Assembly: GCA_003454065.1 (NCBI GenBank)
Contig: DMKZ01000125.1
Location: forward strand, 2,593-8,031
DNA: 5,439 nt
Direction: 5' to 3'
Source: Spirochaetaceae bacterium
GTDB lineage: Bacteria > Spirochaetota > Spirochaetia > Sphaerochaetales > Sphaerochaetaceae
In this document: piece by piece, positions 4,562-5,439 of the stretch
How the letters are laid out: each line of letters starts with the position of its first letter
How positions within the stretch are numbered: position 1 is the first letter of the stretch
The notes under the pieces: model-generated
Seen by the model: only the letters and a program-made list of their open reading frames with translations
The model's database searches: none
Told to the model about the DNA's origin: nothing
Program-made: the position numbers and the translations under genes

Positions 4562-5439
4562 CACTCGCTTCTGTCCCAACCGAGTTTGATGCTGATCGAA
4601 AGCCTGTCAACCATCGACTCGCCCAATGTGGGGGTGCCATCCACCCAACCATAATCCACGCCAATCACAATCGGCCACAAATCCATTATAAGACCGAAGT
4701 TTATGCGTCCTTGGTTGAGACCTGCGCCAAGTTTTAGGAAGCCCATCAGATAGAATTCCGCCCCTATCTTCAGATGAGAGAAAAAATTGGTGTTATCATA
4801 ATATTCGTTCTTTCCGAACGACAACAAATTCACCATATCGACTTCAAAACGAGGGTTAAACATTTTCCACTTGGGATTGTATGCTACGCCAACATCCACG
4901 GAAGAAGACAGAAACGAGGCACCAAGATTCGAAATTCGGGATGACGCCAAGGCGTTTTTGCTGCCTCCGAATATCTTGAACGGTCTGGAAAGGAAATCGC
5001 CGAACGTCCCGTATCTGTAAACCGTATTCCCGAAAAAGCAGAGGTTTCTAATGACCAACGAAGCCCTAAGGGTGTCTGAAAGATTCATCGTCACACCCAA
5101 ATTGAAAGGCGGCTGCATGACTACGCCGGTGTCCTTGCTTTTGATTATCTCGACGATATCGGAGCCTTCGATATCGGAAAGGCTTATTCCCGCCAAATGC
5201 GCCCTGATCAAAAGGGAAAACGAAATTCCGACATGAAGCGAAGACATGCTCGTCAATGCGAATTTGTGCCCATAGCCCACAGACGCCCCTAATGCAAAAG
5301 ACGGGACAAAGCGGGCATTTGACGTGCCTCCTGTCATATTATAGAAAGTCAGGCTGCCTGCTGTAAGCACATCAAGCGCAAAACCGCCGTCGCTAAACCC
5401 GACATCCGCCTGAAAATCGGCAAACGGATAAATGCCATA
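4561..5439 (-). CDS. Probable outer-membrane beta-barrel protein, N-terminus cut by window edge (292 aa visible)
   Basis: The frame is open without a stop from the TGA at 4563-4561 to the right edge, so the gene continues beyond the window. A GTG at 5370 could be mistaken for the start, but the 23 codons before it (YGIYPFADFQADVGFSDGG...) read as the same kind of protein. The visible part is rich in Gly, Ser, aromatic residues and alternating hydrophobic strands, for example FALGASVGYGHKFAL, LHVGISFSLLIRAHLAGI, FYLMGFLKLGAGLNQG and the end RLSISIKLGW. The pattern suggests a multi-stranded barrel with polar loops, in the style of spirochaete FadL/PorV-like or UPF0164-type proteins. I cannot place it in a named family with certainty, and no ligand or transport function is visible. 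A signal peptide would lie outside the window. It is upstream of groES but separated by 212 bases containing the groES promoter. Confidence 0.6.
   Translation of the reverse strand, partial: YGIYPFADFQADVGFSDGGFALDVLTAGSLTFYNMTGGTSNARFVPSFALGASVGYGHKFALTSMSSLHVGISFSLLIRAHLAGISLSDIEGSDIVEIIKSKDTGVVMQPPFNLGVTMNLSDTLRASLVIRNLCFFGNTVYRYGTFGDFLSRPFKIFGGSKNALASSRISNLGASFLSSSVDVGVAYNPKWKMFNPRFEVDMVNLLSFGKNEYYDNTNFFSHLKIGAEFYLMGFLKLGAGLNQGRINFGLIMDLWPIVIGVDYGWVDGTPTLGESMVDRLSISIKLGWDRSE

Noticed and set aside
4561..5370. Complete 269-residue protein starting at GTG 5370
   Set aside because: The frame is open upstream to the window edge with residues of the same character, so the GTG is an internal valine and the gene is partial.

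Overview
The window looks like chromosomal DNA from an anaerobic, moderate-GC spirochaete, most likely Treponema-like. The reasons are indirect: a groES standing alone without groEL, a flavin reductase-rubredoxin fusion typical of anaerobes, and a partial beta-rich protein resembling spirochaete outer-membrane proteins. No rRNA or other taxonomic marker is present, so the assignment is an inference.

Layout. Bases 1-175 hold no gene body I can identify. They contain short repeats, an inverted repeat and a weak promoter candidate. A complete site-2 metalloprotease gene (rseP, 176-1552, +) follows. It converges tail to tail, 32 bases apart, on a complete class II tRNA nucleotidyltransferase gene (cca-type, 1585-2847, -). 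All other genes are on the minus strand. Upstream of cca (2851-3307) lies a decayed DNA adenine methyltransferase. Its NPPY motif and C-terminal core are readable, but they are split over three frames by single-base slips at a G9 run and a T5 run. Next come a flavin reductase-rubredoxin gene (3325-3942), groES (4073-4348) and the 3' part of a probable outer-membrane protein gene (4561 to the right edge).

Regulation. groES has a clear sigma70-type promoter (TTGCAA, 17-base spacer containing A9, TATAAT) and a leader of about 134 bases. A palindrome at 3994-4067 with U-rich flanks on both sides separates groES from the flavin reductase gene and probably acts as a bidirectional terminator. One of its arms recurs at the 3' end of cca, where it supplies the last codons and the stop. 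Weaker look-alikes lie in the groES leader, so this may be a dispersed repeat family.

The genes do not form one pathway: envelope proteolysis, tRNA maturation, redox defence, chaperoning and envelope structure. The least ordinary features are the methyltransferase remnant with its G9 tract and the recurrent hairpin-forming repeat. I found no CRISPR array, tRNA, rRNA or intact mobile element.
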